NCBI RefSeq assembly: GCF_014467235.1
Contig: NZ_NKHP01000001.1
Location: 1-64,000, forward strand
Length of the DNA stretch: 64,000 nt
Direction of reading: 5' to 3'
Source: Xenorhabdus indica
GTDB taxonomy: Bacteria; Pseudomonadota; Gammaproteobacteria; Enterobacterales; Enterobacteriaceae
The number at the start of each line of letters is the position of its first letter. Position 1 is the first letter of the stretch. Below the pieces are notes generated by a model. The model was given only the letters and a program-made list of their open reading frames with translations. It did no database searches and was not told the DNA's origin. A program made the position numbers and the translations under genes. Positions 47,080 through 57,259 of this stretch are shown here, in pieces.

Positions 47080-48273
47080 TCACCAAAAATCTCTCAATAT
47101 CATCCCAATAGCTATTATCAAGCAGCTTCCCAGTATTATCATTGCCGCCACGATACCGTGCAGGGTTAGTTGCGTAGTCACAATGGGGAGTAAAAATAGA
47201 ATTGCCAGATTATTCAGGCTTTCAGATACTGCCAATATTTGGCCTTTATTCCGCTTCGCTCGATTTGCCAGAATAGAAGTGCTCACAGGGGCTGCAAGTC
47301 CGAGTGCACATCCCCATAACATCAGGCAGCCAAGGCTAAAGAATAAAGACAGTGGTAATAACATGAATGCAGAACTGGTTACGAAAAGTGTTATTATTGT
47401 CAACAGTAGCGTGCATTCTTCCCGGATCCGTAAGTGCTTCACAAAATATGTAGATAGATTCCCCAAACCAAGCCCGATGCCAAATGCAGAAACGGAGATA
47501 CCAACTGCGTCTGTTTCTAAATCATAATGTCGTCTTAATACTTCTCCGGTCAATATAAAAGCAGATACTGCCGTACCATTCCAAAACCCTTTTGCGATAA
47601 GAGGGCGGATTAAATTCCCCTGGTATATCCATTGAAATGTTATTTCTGTTTTTCTTATGTGATGATTCTGGGAAGAGTTTTTCTTCAGAGTTAAAGGCAA
47701 TTTTCGGCTTAAAACATTTCTGCTTAAAATAAAAAGCAAAATACATCCTATCGCATTCATCAAAAATGGTATCCGCCAGTTAAAAACGGCTGTTAACACT
47801 CCTGCGAAGACAGGGCCGGCCGCAATACCCGCAGTCATGCCAAACATAACGATTCCCATTGCTGGGGTTTGTTTATGGGGAGGGAAAATATCTGCAACCA
47901 ATGCAAAAATAGTTGGGATCAGAGCAGCCGAAGCAATACCTCCGAAAATACGCAATCCGATAGCAATTTCTAAATTGGGGGCTATAGCCAATGCCAGCCC
48001 ATCAAATGAAAGAAACAGCAAAGATGTCAGCAACAATTTATATCGACTTATTCGATAAGATAACCAACCAAAAATCGGTGCTGAAAGTGCGTAAGCGAGG
48101 GCATAACTGGATACCAGCCAGGTCGCTTTATCTGTTGTTGTTTCAAACGATTCAGCCAATGGTTTGAGTATGGGGGATAGCATAAACTCTGTCGCACCGA
48201 TGAAAAATACAGCAAATGAGAATATCGGTAGAATTAATGATGAAACTTTAGGCAAAATAATACGTGATGACAT
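47080..48273 (-). CDS. MFS transporter, DHA1-type exporter
   Basis: 397 aa with twelve predicted transmembrane helices. Family traits include IGATEFMLSPILKPLAESF in helix 1, GWLSYRISRYKLLLTSLL (the loop 2-3 motif, here in variant form) and GMTAGIAAGPVFAGVLTAVFNWR in helix 5, typical of drug/metabolite efflux proteins. AGAAGG precedes the ATG. Substrate unknown. It converges on the tyrosine operon. Confidence 0.87.
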   Translation of the reverse strand: MSSRIILPKVSSLILPIFSFAVFFIGATEFMLSPILKPLAESFETTTDKATWLVSSYALAYALSAPIFGWLSYRISRYKLLLTSLLFLSFDGLALAIAPNLEIAIGLRIFGGIASAALIPTIFALVADIFPPHKQTPAMGIVMFGMTAGIAAGPVFAGVLTAVFNWRIPFLMNAIGCILLFILSRNVLSRKLPLTLKKNSSQNHHIRKTEITFQWIYQGNLIRPLIAKGFWNGTAVSAFILTGEVLRRHYDLETDAVGISVSAFGIGLGLGNLSTYFVKHLRIREECTLLLTIITLFVTSSAFMLLPLSLFFSLGCLMLWGCALGLAAPVSTSILANRAKRNKGQILAVSESLNNLAILFLLPIVTTQLTLHGIVAAMIILGSCLIIAIGMILRDFW

Positions 48274-48394
48274 ATTCAGGCCTTCTCTGATAAAAAATTG
48301 GATTGAGTGGAAATAGATAAAATTTTTAGCTGTCTTTAGCTACTACATCATGTGTTGGATAAAAAAATAGGGGAGTGAAGGTAGTGTGGTGTTT

Positions 48395-48418
48395 CACTGC
48401 CAGCGATTACTGGCAGTG
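48395..48418 (-). terminator. Hairpin after the trypsin-like protease gene
   Basis: Perfect 9-bp arms CACTGCCAG / CTGGCAGTG with a 6-nt loop, 7 bp past the stop. The tail is not U-rich on the minus strand. It resembles the hairpin at 50072. Confidence 0.6.
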
Positions 48419-48425
48419 AGATTGT

Positions 48426-49946
48426 TTATTTAGCAGCAGTGGCTTCAATATCAAGTACACTAATTTGGCTATCATTTTTTGCCATATCTTGACCATATGC
48501 ACATACACGCCATGGAGCTTCAGATTTAGCTAGAACTATAGGCCTCCAGGCAAAGCCGTAACCTGATTTATCATCACAGTGGGTTGTTGCTTTAGGACCA
48601 TATTTCACTTGAACACCCATGAGTTCATATTGTTGAGCTTTAACAGTTATATACCAGTTGTTACTCCCATGGTCATCCTTATGAATGATTGGTTTAATTG
48701 ATGGTGGAACATTATCAATTTCTCGCAACATCACTGAGGCATCTTTTGTTTTTTGCCATTGACCATCGTTGTTCTGATGGATAACACAGAGTTTATAGAT
48801 ACCGTCTTTTTCAGGCAATAACATGTTTTTCAATAGATTCTTGCTAGCTGAAACTGGAGCGCTATATCCGGCTTGATTTGTACAATCCACTTCGCTGATC
48901 AGCCCTGTTTTATAGCGGATATTTTTGACATCAGCACCTTCTTTGATAATGACATCCCATTTTGCTTTCTCTCCGTCAACAACACCTTGAGTAATCCAAG
49001 ATGACCACAGCAGACTTCTTTCTAAAATGTCACCGCTATTATTTTCCAGTTTAGATAGATCCAGTTTGTTGTCCTTGGTTATTGCATTAGCAATGGTATC
49101 TACAGGAATGAAATAGCTGGCTCCTTCTTCTGAAACTCCTTTATTGTTTTCGACAGTACAAGGCCTGCCGAGTCCACAACCAGTCATACCTGGTGTTGTG
49201 GTTGTATTAAGAACACCAATAACGTCCGTTTTACCTTTTTCAAAAACAGGGGAACCAGATGTTCCACCGACTACACCAGCACAGTTAACAGAGAAGATCG
49301 GAGACCAAATCCATGGGGCAGAACTTTCATACAATAATGGTGATTTTCCGGTAATATCACATTCCGATTTTCTAAGGTAAGCAAAATCGTAATCAACATT
49401 ATTGACAGGAATATGTGTCAACACGATAGGCTGATATTTCATCTTCAGGTTTTTCTTCAGCTTCAAAGGATGATAGCCTTTCTTAGCCAGATCGCCATAA
49501 GTAGCCTTCAATTGTAAGACAGCGATATCTTGGTGTTTCATCGTTGAATACAGAATACGGTCAATTTTTATTGGTGAAAGGTTGGCTTTTTTGTCAATAA
49601 AATAATCCGGAGTATATTGCCAATATTCCATTTCTACTGGCTGATCAACGATCACTTCATTTGTTCCTACATTGCTATTAACACAGTGTCCTGCTGTTAG
49701 TATCAAGGCCGGAGTCTTTGGGCTTGGTTCATTTTCACCAGCAATCAGGGTTGCAGTACAGCTTGCTCCCCCCGAAAATTTACCGACAGTTCTGAATTTA
49801 TCGGCACCAGGATCGGTTGATTTCATTAATGGAGCACCATTATCATTAGGCTCAGAAAAATCAATAGATGTATCACTCAACGCTAAAGCATTTGAACTTG
49901 CTGTGATAGAAAACAAACTAACTAACAGTACCTTACGATAAGCCAT
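48426..49946 (-). CDS. Secreted trypsin-like serine protease
   Basis: 506 aa. A Sec signal peptide ends near residue 22 (ASSNALA). The S1 protease domain (about residues 50-300) has the full triad: His87 (LTAGHC), Asp140 (HQDIAVLQL) and Ser230 (GGTSGSPV). The C-terminal 200 residues form an additional region with paired cysteines and no domain I recognise. AGGAGG lies 7 nt before the ATG. It follows the subtilisin-type autotransporter gene in the same direction, separated by a terminator, so the two are probably transcribed separately. A role in host-protein degradation is plausible but not shown. Confidence 0.9.
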   Translation of the reverse strand: MAYRKVLLVSLFSITASSNALALSDTSIDFSEPNDNGAPLMKSTDPGADKFRTVGKFSGGASCTATLIAGENEPSPKTPALILTAGHCVNSNVGTNEVIVDQPVEMEYWQYTPDYFIDKKANLSPIKIDRILYSTMKHQDIAVLQLKATYGDLAKKGYHPLKLKKNLKMKYQPIVLTHIPVNNVDYDFAYLRKSECDITGKSPLLYESSAPWIWSPIFSVNCAGVVGGTSGSPVFEKGKTDVIGVLNTTTTPGMTGCGLGRPCTVENNKGVSEEGASYFIPVDTIANAITKDNKLDLSKLENNSGDILERSLLWSSWITQGVVDGEKAKWDVIIKEGADVKNIRYKTGLISEVDCTNQAGYSAPVSASKNLLKNMLLPEKDGIYKLCVIHQNNDGQWQKTKDASVMLREIDNVPPSIKPIIHKDDHGSNNWYITVKAQQYELMGVQVKYGPKATTHCDDKSGYGFAWRPIVLAKSEAPWRVCAYGQDMAKNDSQISVLDIEATAAK

Positions 49947-50071
49947 AATTATCCTCCTTTAGATTATGTAGATGACTCGGTAGTCATTATCTGACTGACA
50001 ATGCATAAGATCTACTTAACTATTTTGTATTGCTGTGGATACAAAGCCATCAAATGAAGAAGAAAAGAAAA

Positions 50072-50101
50072 ACTCACTGCCAGCTATTGCCAGCAATGAG
50101 T
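50072..50101 (-). terminator. Terminator of the autotransporter gene
   Basis: 13-bp imperfect stem (ACTCACTGCCAGC / GCCAGCAATGAGT) with a 4-nt loop, and a U-rich tail on the minus strand. It lies 26 bp past the autotransporter stop. Confidence 0.7.
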
Positions 50102-50126
50102 TTGTTTTTTATGAGGTTTTTATTAC

Positions 50127-53100
50127 TCAGAATTTCCAGTTGGCATTGAAGAATACACCGTTATCTTTGTGATTGCCTGATAAGACACCGTTATATCCCA
50201 GAGATAATTGAGCATTTTCATTAATGTTCAATGCCGTACCTGCTTTGATGACAGCGGCGTTACGTGCTGCTGAAACACTGTTGAGAGTAAATGCTGCATT
50301 GCTATTACTGAAACTTAATTTACTGCCACGATCGACATTGCCAAATTGATGTTGCCAACCCAATTCACCATACATACCTACAGTAATTTGATTTTGCGTC
50401 TGCCATTTTTGATCAACGCGTAAACCTAATGTGGAGAGAGTTGCATTTTTTGATTGTTTTTCGCCAGTTAATGCCGCAGCACCACCTTGCTCATTAATAC
50501 CACCATGACGGAAATTAACGTGAGACAAATTGGCAAATGGTTCCAAATTCAACCAGGGAGCATTAATACGATAAGCTGCTTCAGTAAATATCTGCCCGGT
50601 TTGTGCACCATATTTAGCTTTCAAATTGTCGGACTGACTGCCAAAAGCAACCGAACGTTTTGTATCAAAACGATGCCAGCTATAGGTCACACCAGTACGC
50701 AATGCCAGAGCATTAATCTGTTTGCTACCATATAATGCCAGATGGAAATTGTTGCTGTCGGCTGAAGTATTATAACCACCGCGCAGAGAAGAGCGGGTAT
50801 AACCAGTAGACATACCGATACGCCAGTCATTCGTTAACGTCTTGTCTGCGCCCAGTAACACACCATAATTAGACATACGATAGCCGTTGATTTCACTGGT
50901 ATCATCGGCGCGTTGCCAGTGGCTGGTGATTTGCGCCCAAACACCATTTTTATCTGCTTTGATATCCTGATTAGTGGTTCCACCATCTGCCTGGCGTAAG
51001 CGTGTATTCAATGTATCGCGCAGATAACGGCTGCTATTGATCTGTGCAGCAGCGATATCGGCATGGATCTGTCCAGAAGACAACTGTTGGAATGCCTGGC
51101 GAGCCTGAGCAGGCGTATCAGACATTAAGATACTCTCATAAACCGGATGACCCAGATTCAGCTTATCAGCAGCATTGGCTATCGCACGTTCATTAGCGGT
51201 TTTACCCATACTGGCAAATGTAGTGGTATTACGTTTTATATCTAACATCACGCTATTAGGTTGATAGTTAAGATGAGTACCAACGAACAAATAGTTAGGT
51301 GCAACGGTAGTAAATTGACCATTGATACCACGGTTTGCCTGTAAGATATTGTATTGCTGACCAAGCAGGCTACGAACTTCATGTTTTGAGAGTAAGTTGC
51401 TGTTGTTTTCTAATGTGACCTGTACAGCTCCACCTTTCAATATCGCTGAACCATTGCTGGAAATGCGATCACTACGTCCTTGAGTATTTGGTGCAACTTC
51501 AACCAGATAACGAGAACCTTCCTGGAAAGTAACATCACGATCAACGTTCAAGATTCCAATTGAATTTAAATTGCCTGGAGCAATATTGGCACTGGCATTG
51601 GCCATAAGTGAGCCAACAGTACCACTTCCACTCAGTGTTGCATCATTTTGCACAGTGACATCAGAAGTTATAGAGCCACTAATTTGCAACTGGCCTTGTT
51701 CTACCCAGGTTGGCCCTTTATAAGTGCTATTTTTACCAGCAAGTTCAAGCATTCCTTTACCGGTTTTAGTCAATCCACCATGACCTGCAATATCATTACT
51801 CCAATAGTCATAGGCACACTCAATGCTATCGCATACCCGTTCTACAGTAGTACCTTTTTCCACTATCCCCCCCATTCCGGGGATATTTGCGACAAACTGA
51901 GTTTCCGTATATGAGCCGGGAACATAGAATTCAGCAGGAATATCTTTCTCAGTGATAAACATTTTAGGGCCATCAATGGCATCTTTCAGGTTCAGCATTC
52001 CCCAGCCATAGAGCCGGTCAATACCTTTTTCCCCCAGATCAGTAGCAGTTGTTTTGAGAACATCAGAGATTTGCCCCGCTGTCATATAAGGAAAACGCTG
52101 CATCAAGACAGCCGCCGCTCCGACTACATGCGGGGATGCCATAGATGTGCCTGTGTAAGCCTCATAAGTAGGATTAATCTCCAGTTCACCCTTATTTAAG
52201 GCATCTTCGTCTATTTTTCCATTATTTTTCGAAACAAAATCACCTGTGCTACTGTAAACTCTGGTGCCTGGTGCGGACAAACAGTAACTAGCGGTATATC
52301 CGCAACTGGTTGATGAGACGTTAATTTGATTGTCTCTGGTCAGGTTGGCTACGCTGAGGTAATTCTTTAATACATCAGGGAAGAAAAACGGCATCCCCGC
52401 GTGTAACCAGGTGACGTTATAGTTGTTGGCATTTCCCGCAGCAAAAACAACTAATTTATCTTGACGTGCTGCACGCAATAAGGAAGCTGATCTGATTGTT
52501 CCCAGTATTGGATAGAAATCATCCTCTGGGATCGGAGATTTACTTAACTTATCCAACATTTCTTTAATCGGGGTGGCATATTTAATGACATCGTCTAATG
52601 TGACTTTATCATATTTTACTGTTCCATTTGGAAATCTTATAGGATTACCTTTGCTATCAGTAGCATATCCAGGACGAACACCCCAACTATTATTGATAAC
52701 CCGAACATTACTCTGAATCATGGCTTCTGTACGATTAAACTCATTTTGCAAATATTTTGCAGTAATTAAGCCCGAATCAAATGCCACGCCGTGCATCCCT
52801 TTACCGTCTCTGTTTGCGGCAATAATTCCTGACACATGGTTACCGTGAGCACCGAAGATGATCGTTCCATTTTTCTTTTCATCGTAGTTCCAAATATCTT
52901 CAGGGCTTAATATCTTAAGTTTTCCTGCAAATTCAGAATGCTGAGTAACAGCCTCATCCAGCACACCAACATTAATCCCTTTCCCAGTATAACCACGTGC
53001 ATAAGCATAATGCGCACCAATTGCGGTTAATCCCCATTGACGCTTGAATTCCTCTGATAGCCAACTATCAGGCGAGTTTTTCTGCCCTTGTTCCTGATAT

Positions 53101-53192
53101 CCAGTATCGGCCATTGAAGCATTAATAGGTAATAGTCCACAAAATAATGTCACCCACAAAAATATAGGTTTTACTGTATTGTTTTTTTTCAT
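50127..53192 (-). CDS. Subtilisin-type (S8) serine protease autotransporter
   Basis: 1,021 aa type Va autotransporter. A signal peptide (about 1-28) is followed by an S8 protease domain with Asp79 (VGVLDEAV), His116 (GAHGNHVSG) and Ser350 (GTSMASPHV). An oxyanion-region asparagine is likely in VFAAGNANN. A passenger-associated repeat (GGLTKTGKGMLELAG, about residue 470) leads into a stalk. The C-terminal 280 residues are the barrel that inserts in the outer membrane, ending FNANWKF with the usual terminal phenylalanine. The passenger may be released or stay on the surface. Related proteases (SphB1, Ssp) process surface proteins or act as cytotoxins; the target here is unknown. Confidence 0.95.
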   Translation of the reverse strand: MKKNNTVKPIFLWVTLFCGLLPINASMADTGYQEQGQKNSPDSWLSEEFKRQWGLTAIGAHYAYARGYTGKGINVGVLDEAVTQHSEFAGKLKILSPEDIWNYDEKKNGTIIFGAHGNHVSGIIAANRDGKGMHGVAFDSGLITAKYLQNEFNRTEAMIQSNVRVINNSWGVRPGYATDSKGNPIRFPNGTVKYDKVTLDDVIKYATPIKEMLDKLSKSPIPEDDFYPILGTIRSASLLRAARQDKLVVFAAGNANNYNVTWLHAGMPFFFPDVLKNYLSVANLTRDNQINVSSTSCGYTASYCLSAPGTRVYSSTGDFVSKNNGKIDEDALNKGELEINPTYEAYTGTSMASPHVVGAAAVLMQRFPYMTAGQISDVLKTTATDLGEKGIDRLYGWGMLNLKDAIDGPKMFITEKDIPAEFYVPGSYTETQFVANIPGMGGIVEKGTTVERVCDSIECAYDYWSNDIAGHGGLTKTGKGMLELAGKNSTYKGPTWVEQGQLQISGSITSDVTVQNDATLSGSGTVGSLMANASANIAPGNLNSIGILNVDRDVTFQEGSRYLVEVAPNTQGRSDRISSNGSAILKGGAVQVTLENNSNLLSKHEVRSLLGQQYNILQANRGINGQFTTVAPNYLFVGTHLNYQPNSVMLDIKRNTTTFASMGKTANERAIANAADKLNLGHPVYESILMSDTPAQARQAFQQLSSGQIHADIAAAQINSSRYLRDTLNTRLRQADGGTTNQDIKADKNGVWAQITSHWQRADDTSEINGYRMSNYGVLLGADKTLTNDWRIGMSTGYTRSSLRGGYNTSADSNNFHLALYGSKQINALALRTGVTYSWHRFDTKRSVAFGSQSDNLKAKYGAQTGQIFTEAAYRINAPWLNLEPFANLSHVNFRHGGINEQGGAAALTGEKQSKNATLSTLGLRVDQKWQTQNQITVGMYGELGWQHQFGNVDRGSKLSFSNSNAAFTLNSVSAARNAAVIKAGTALNINENAQLSLGYNGVLSGNHKDNGVFFNANWKF

Positions 53193-53865
53193 AAGAGTAG
53201 GTCCATTTTTTACATGATGAAATCTTCCGATTCGCTATTCAATAAATAACTCTTCAGAAAACGCTTATATTTAACAGGTCATTTGAGTTCATATAACTGG
53301 CAGGATTAAGTTATTCCCAAAACAGATGGACGTTGCAGAATAATCTTTAAATAATTAATTAAAGATATCAAAAAAATATCTATAACTCGCCAGCAAGTTT
53401 CTATGAAATGATAACTAAACATCAAATGCAAGAATTTATTTAACCCACTGATAACATTTGATTTACAATAATTTAATTTTATTTTCTTTTTAAATTCAAA
53501 TGGATAAATTTAAATTTTAGTTATTTTACACTGATATACAGTTATTTATTATTAAGTAAAAAATAAAAAAAATACTTCTCCGTATTTTTGTTAAGCAATC
53601 TTTTATTTATTAAATGGATATTTATCAGGGTAATAAAATAAGTATGATTGATATAAAAACACAGTAGAGATGACAAGGTTTTTATAAATTATTATTCGTG
53701 TAATAATTTATGCTATATATAAAAATTATAAAATAGCCTTATTCTTTAAACGGGATTAAGATCATGAGTTCTCAACAAAAGGAATCATTAAAGAAGCTAT
53801 AATATTAAATTAACCTGATTATTAACTTCTTTCACAGCTTTATAAAAACAATAAGAGGTGAATAT
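53193..53865. other. AT-rich divergent spacer
   Basis: About 670 very AT-rich bases between the divergent autotransporter and methyltransferase genes. No ORF, RNA gene or clear operator is visible. High AT content and placement before a secreted protease would suit H-NS binding, which is inference. Confidence 0.5.
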
Positions 53866-54558
53866 ATGAGTAAATGGGAAGAAAAAGAGCTTTCTGAGTT
53901 TTTTTCACAATACAATGATATTCTTGAAAAGAAATATGCTTTCACAACTATTTGTGATTTTATTAAGCAACATAATTCCATAAAAAAAGTTCTTGATCTT
54001 GGTTGTGGATCAGGAGCATTAATTCCTTTTCTTACGTCGATTGTGCCTCACGTAATCGGTGCAGATATTTCAAAATATGCTATTGAATTAGCAAAAGAAA
54101 AATATAAAGAGAGTGGGGCTATATTCATTTATCCAACTGAGCTGCATCACTATACGAATGACAGCCCTTTTGATACGGTAGTCAGCTCTTTTGTGCTCTG
54201 CACACTAAAAACAGAAGACTCGTACAAAGCTATTTTTCGTCAGGTAAATAGCCATTTAGTTAAACATGGTTATTACATGACTCTTGATTTTAATTTGGAT
54301 GCTTTAGGCATAGATTTTGGTCCATTCAAAACAGGAGAAGCAGGAAAGACTTACCGTGACGGAGATACATTGTTAACGACTTTGTGGACTGAAACGGGTA
54401 AGCCATTCTCTTTTAATGATACGTACTGGTCATTAGAAAAACGGATAGCATGTGCAGAAGAGGCAGGGTTTTCTCTTCACCAAAAATTAATTCCTCATGT
54501 TCCAAATTTTAAGCCTCCATTTATAATATCTGTCTTCAAAAAAGAAGAAGAATTATAA
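53866..54558 (+). CDS. Class I SAM-dependent methyltransferase
   Basis: 230 aa. The SAM-binding loop VLDLGCGSGALIPF (42-55), the acidic residue in GADIS and the post-motif TVVSSFVLCTL are canonical. The substrate cannot be told. GGTG is a weak ribosome binding site. An acetyltransferase gene follows after 11 bp, so the two probably form a small operon. Confidence 0.88.
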   Translation: MSKWEEKELSEFFSQYNDILEKKYAFTTICDFIKQHNSIKKVLDLGCGSGALIPFLTSIVPHVIGADISKYAIELAKEKYKESGAIFIYPTELHHYTNDSPFDTVVSSFVLCTLKTEDSYKAIFRQVNSHLVKHGYYMTLDFNLDALGIDFGPFKTGEAGKTYRDGDTLLTTLWTETGKPFSFNDTYWSLEKRIACAEEAGFSLHQKLIPHVPNFKPPFIISVFKKEEEL

Positions 54559-54569
54559 GGTCCACAGAA

Positions 54570-54995
54570 ATGATCAGGAAATTCACAGAAGCAGATATGG
54601 ACGACATTCTGACAATTTGGCTGGAGGCATCTATTAAAGCACACCATTTTATCGCGGCTGATTTTTGGAAATCTCAGATCGAAAATATGAGAAACCTCTA
54701 TATTCCGGCTTCTGAGGTATATGTTTATGTCCAAAACGGAAAAATCATCGGTTTTTACGCACTACATGACGATGCATTAGCAGCAATTTTCGTATTACCG
54801 GATAACCAAAGGCAGGGAGTGGGTAGTGAATTGATTGCCGATGCCAAAAATCGCAGAACAGAGCTTACCTTGGCAGTCTATCAAGAAAATGAAATAAGCT
54901 ATAATTTCTATTTATCACAAGGATTTTATGTTGCTAAAGAAGGGAAAGACGAGGCAACAGGGCATCTGGAGTATGTTATGCGTTTTCATCACTGA
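54570..54995 (+). CDS. GNAT-family N-acetyltransferase
   Basis: 141 aa. The acetyl-CoA pyrophosphate loop is LPDNQRQGVGSELI (about residues 77-90), following the conserved strand AAIFVL. The terminal YNFYLSQGFYV is the GNAT motif B. It is like the YjaB/YiaC group of small acetyltransferases. Likely cotranscribed with the methyltransferase. Confidence 0.9.
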   Translation: MIRKFTEADMDDILTIWLEASIKAHHFIAADFWKSQIENMRNLYIPASEVYVYVQNGKIIGFYALHDDALAAIFVLPDNQRQGVGSELIADAKNRRTELTLAVYQENEISYNFYLSQGFYVAKEGKDEATGHLEYVMRFHH

Positions 54996-55097
54996 ATAAG
55001 TCATGTCAATTTTAAAACAGCGCTGTTCTATGACCTAACTCAATATCATCATAGAACATGTCAGACTACGGATTGATTATGAAGGAGAAATTTCATA

Positions 55098-55712
55098 ATG
55101 GATAACGTTGTTACTGATATCACCACACTTGAGCAAATTTACGGAAAACCCGCGGCACTTTCTGTGCTTAAGGAAACGGATCATATTCATCCGATTTATC
55201 GTCCTTTTATCGAATCAGCACCATTTGCAGCATTAGCGACAACGGGTAAAGAAGGGATGGATATTTCTCCACGTGGAGACCAACTTGGCTTTATTCATAT
55301 CGAAGATGAGAAAACGTTGATTTTGCCAGACAGAAGAGGGAATAACCGAATCGATAGTCTGCGTAATATCCTGCACGATAACCGTGTTGCTCTGTTACTG
55401 CTTATTCCTGGTATTGGTGAAACATTACGCATCAACGGTCGGGCAGAAATACTAATTACTCCGGAAATACGAGAGCGTTTCGCTTACCGTAACGTTTTGC
55501 CAAACTCTGTATTACGTATCACCGTAGATGCTGTTTTTTTCCAATGTAGTCGTGCCATTATACGTTCAGGTTTATGGGATACTTCAACCCAGATTGAACG
55601 CAGTGCTTTACCCAGTCCAGGGCATATTCTCAAAGAACTCAGTAAAAATGAGTTTGATGGTGCTGGATACGATGCGGAATTACCTCAGCGCCTTAAGGAC
55701 AGCCTGTATTAA
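55098..55712 (+). CDS. PNPOx-like FMN-binding protein (MSMEG_1061-type)
   Basis: 204 aa split-barrel flavoprotein. PFAALATTGKEGMDISPRGDQLGFIHIEDEKTL and the later FFQCSRAIIRSGLW stretch match the family of pyridoxamine-phosphate-oxidase-like proteins of this length. Function of the group is uncertain (FMN- or F420-linked reductases). GAAGGAG precedes the ATG. A strong terminator follows. Confidence 0.85.
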   Translation: MDNVVTDITTLEQIYGKPAALSVLKETDHIHPIYRPFIESAPFAALATTGKEGMDISPRGDQLGFIHIEDEKTLILPDRRGNNRIDSLRNILHDNRVALLLLIPGIGETLRINGRAEILITPEIRERFAYRNVLPNSVLRITVDAVFFQCSRAIIRSGLWDTSTQIERSALPSPGHILKELSKNEFDGAGYDAELPQRLKDSLY

Positions 55713-55717
55713 TTCAT

Positions 55718-55745
55718 ATAAAAGATCGGCAACCCGATCTTTTAT
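55718..55745. terminator. Bidirectional rho-independent terminator
   Basis: Perfect 12-bp arms ATAAAAGATCGG / CCGATCTTTTAT with a CAAC loop, placed between the converging PNPOx-like and FMN reductase genes. Confidence 0.9.
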
Positions 55746-55821
55746 ACTCGACTCATATTATTGAGCCGAGCCTAGTTTTTAATACTTTGATTTTTAATAA
55801 AAATAGTTATTCTTGTCTATT

Positions 55822-56418
55822 TTACATACCATAATGATACTTTTTATTTTCCTCTCCAATAACTTCACGTACATGTTTCAGAGCTTCGGCATAAGATTTG
55901 AGTAGTTTCAGTGTGTAGTGAACTCGTCCTTCAAATACAGCATCATTACACATCAAATCTGGGGAGATTAAGCTTTCACTTTGGCGGAAAATGAGATGAT
56001 CCGGCAAGAAGCAAACATGATTATTTTTAAAACCGGTCAGACGTAATTCTGAAAGCGGGTAAACACCATTTGGGCCAGCAGAAACGCTAGTCAATAATGC
56101 TGGTTTATGCCCCAGTTCCGTCACAGAGCAATATAACAATAGATTTTTTAGCGCTGGTGGCACCATTCCATGCCATTCAGGAGACACAAAAATAAAGGCT
56201 TCACTTTCTCTTAATTGGTGAGCAATTGCCTGCCACGGATGTGACTCTGCTGATATATCTGTGGTATAGCCATCATGAAGAGGAAGTTCAACATTGCACA
56301 ATTCGAGGAAATTAGTATCCGTAAATCCATATTCATTACTGAGTTTTTGCAAATAGCGGGCTACACGTTGACTGCTGGAGTTTTGACGCTGGCTGCCAGA
56401 TATCAAAGTCAATTTCAT
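55822..56418 (-). CDS. NADPH-dependent FMN reductase family protein
   Basis: 198 aa flavodoxin-like fold. The FMN phosphate loop is SGSQRQNSSSQRVA (7-20) and the isoalloxazine-contact motif is SPEWHGMVPPALKNLL (79-94), in the style of chromate/quinone/azo reductases. GGAG precedes the ATG. It is divergent from a MarR-family gene, with a palindrome between them, so it is probably repressed by that regulator and induced by quinone-like or oxidant stress (inference). Confidence 0.88.
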   Translation of the reverse strand: MKLTLISGSQRQNSSSQRVARYLQKLSNEYGFTDTNFLELCNVELPLHDGYTTDISAESHPWQAIAHQLRESEAFIFVSPEWHGMVPPALKNLLLYCSVTELGHKPALLTSVSAGPNGVYPLSELRLTGFKNNHVCFLPDHLIFRQSESLISPDLMCNDAVFEGRVHYTLKLLKSYAEALKHVREVIGEENKKYHYGM

Positions 56419-56736
56419 ACTGTAATTCTCCTGAATTATATGGGGTTATAAGGCTGTTTGAGTACGAATTCGAGGAATAGAAAACCAAACAGCAATCATA
56501 ATGATGCAGGCTCTGATAAATTGGAATAGGAAAAAACCATCGTCGTTACAAACCTAATTGCTTCTCTGTTTGTTTTTTTAATCCCATCACAAGTAACGTA
56601 ATTCTGATAATACCCAGAATAACTGGTGTAAAATTCATTACAAAATGTATCTTTATGTAAAGATAAATTAAAATAATAGCCTATATAAATTTTATCAAGT
56701 ATCTTTTCTCAAAAATAAATGAATAGGGAAAAAGAC
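56419..56736. promoter_or_regulatory. Divergent promoter region, FMN reductase / marR
   Basis: 318 bp with no ORF. It contains the 18-bp palindrome at 56648-56665 and AT-rich stretches suitable for promoters in both directions. Confidence 0.6.
56648..56665. promoter_or_regulatory. Candidate MarR operator (site 1)
   Basis: Perfect palindrome TATCTTTA-TG-TAAAGATA, 72 bp upstream of the marR-type start. It fits TATCTT-N6-AAGATA, as does a second site at 57260-57277. The form resembles the operator of the Bacillus quinone sensor MhqR. Confidence 0.65.
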
Positions 56737-57228
56737 ATGAAGTACGATCACGTTGACCGTTTACTCATACAATGGGAGCAACAGCGCCCAGACCTTGATC
56801 CTTCACCAATGGGTGTGATTGGGCGTTTATACCGTGCAAATAAAATTATCGAACAGCGATTACAGCCTATCTTCAAGGCATACGATTTAAGCGCTATTGA
56901 GTTTGATATCCTTGCGACACTACGCCGTTATGACACACCAATTACACCCACTGAGATGTATCAATCCGTTATGTTGACTTCGGGGGCAATGAGTACCCGC
57001 ATTGAGCATATGGTACAACGAGGACTGGTTGAGCGTGTTGCAAATGCTAAAGATCGACGCAGTTGCAAAGTCTCTTTGACTACGGAAGGAAAAGAACTCA
57101 TAGATAAAGTGGTTGAAAGCCATCTGGAAAATGAGAGAGAAATTCTTGGGGCACTATCCAGTGAACAGCAAGAACAACTTGCTATGTTATTGCGTCATTG
57201 GCTATTGACGAATGAATCCGATATTTAG
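56737..57228 (+). CDS. MarR-family transcriptional regulator
   Basis: 163 aa from the ATG at 56737 (AGGGA 8 nt upstream); an in-frame ATG at 56719 has none. Winged helix DNA-binding core: helix pair TEMYQSVMLTSGAMSTRIEHMVQRGLVERV, then the wing DRRSCKVSLT. Dimerisation helices at both ends. It likely represses itself and the divergent FMN reductase gene through the palindrome at 56648. Confidence 0.92.
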   Translation: MKYDHVDRLLIQWEQQRPDLDPSPMGVIGRLYRANKIIEQRLQPIFKAYDLSAIEFDILATLRRYDTPITPTEMYQSVMLTSGAMSTRIEHMVQRGLVERVANAKDRRSCKVSLTTEGKELIDKVVESHLENEREILGALSSEQQEQLAMLLRHWLLTNESDI

Positions 57229-57259
57229 GATTCCTCTGATAATTATAGCCCCATAAAAG

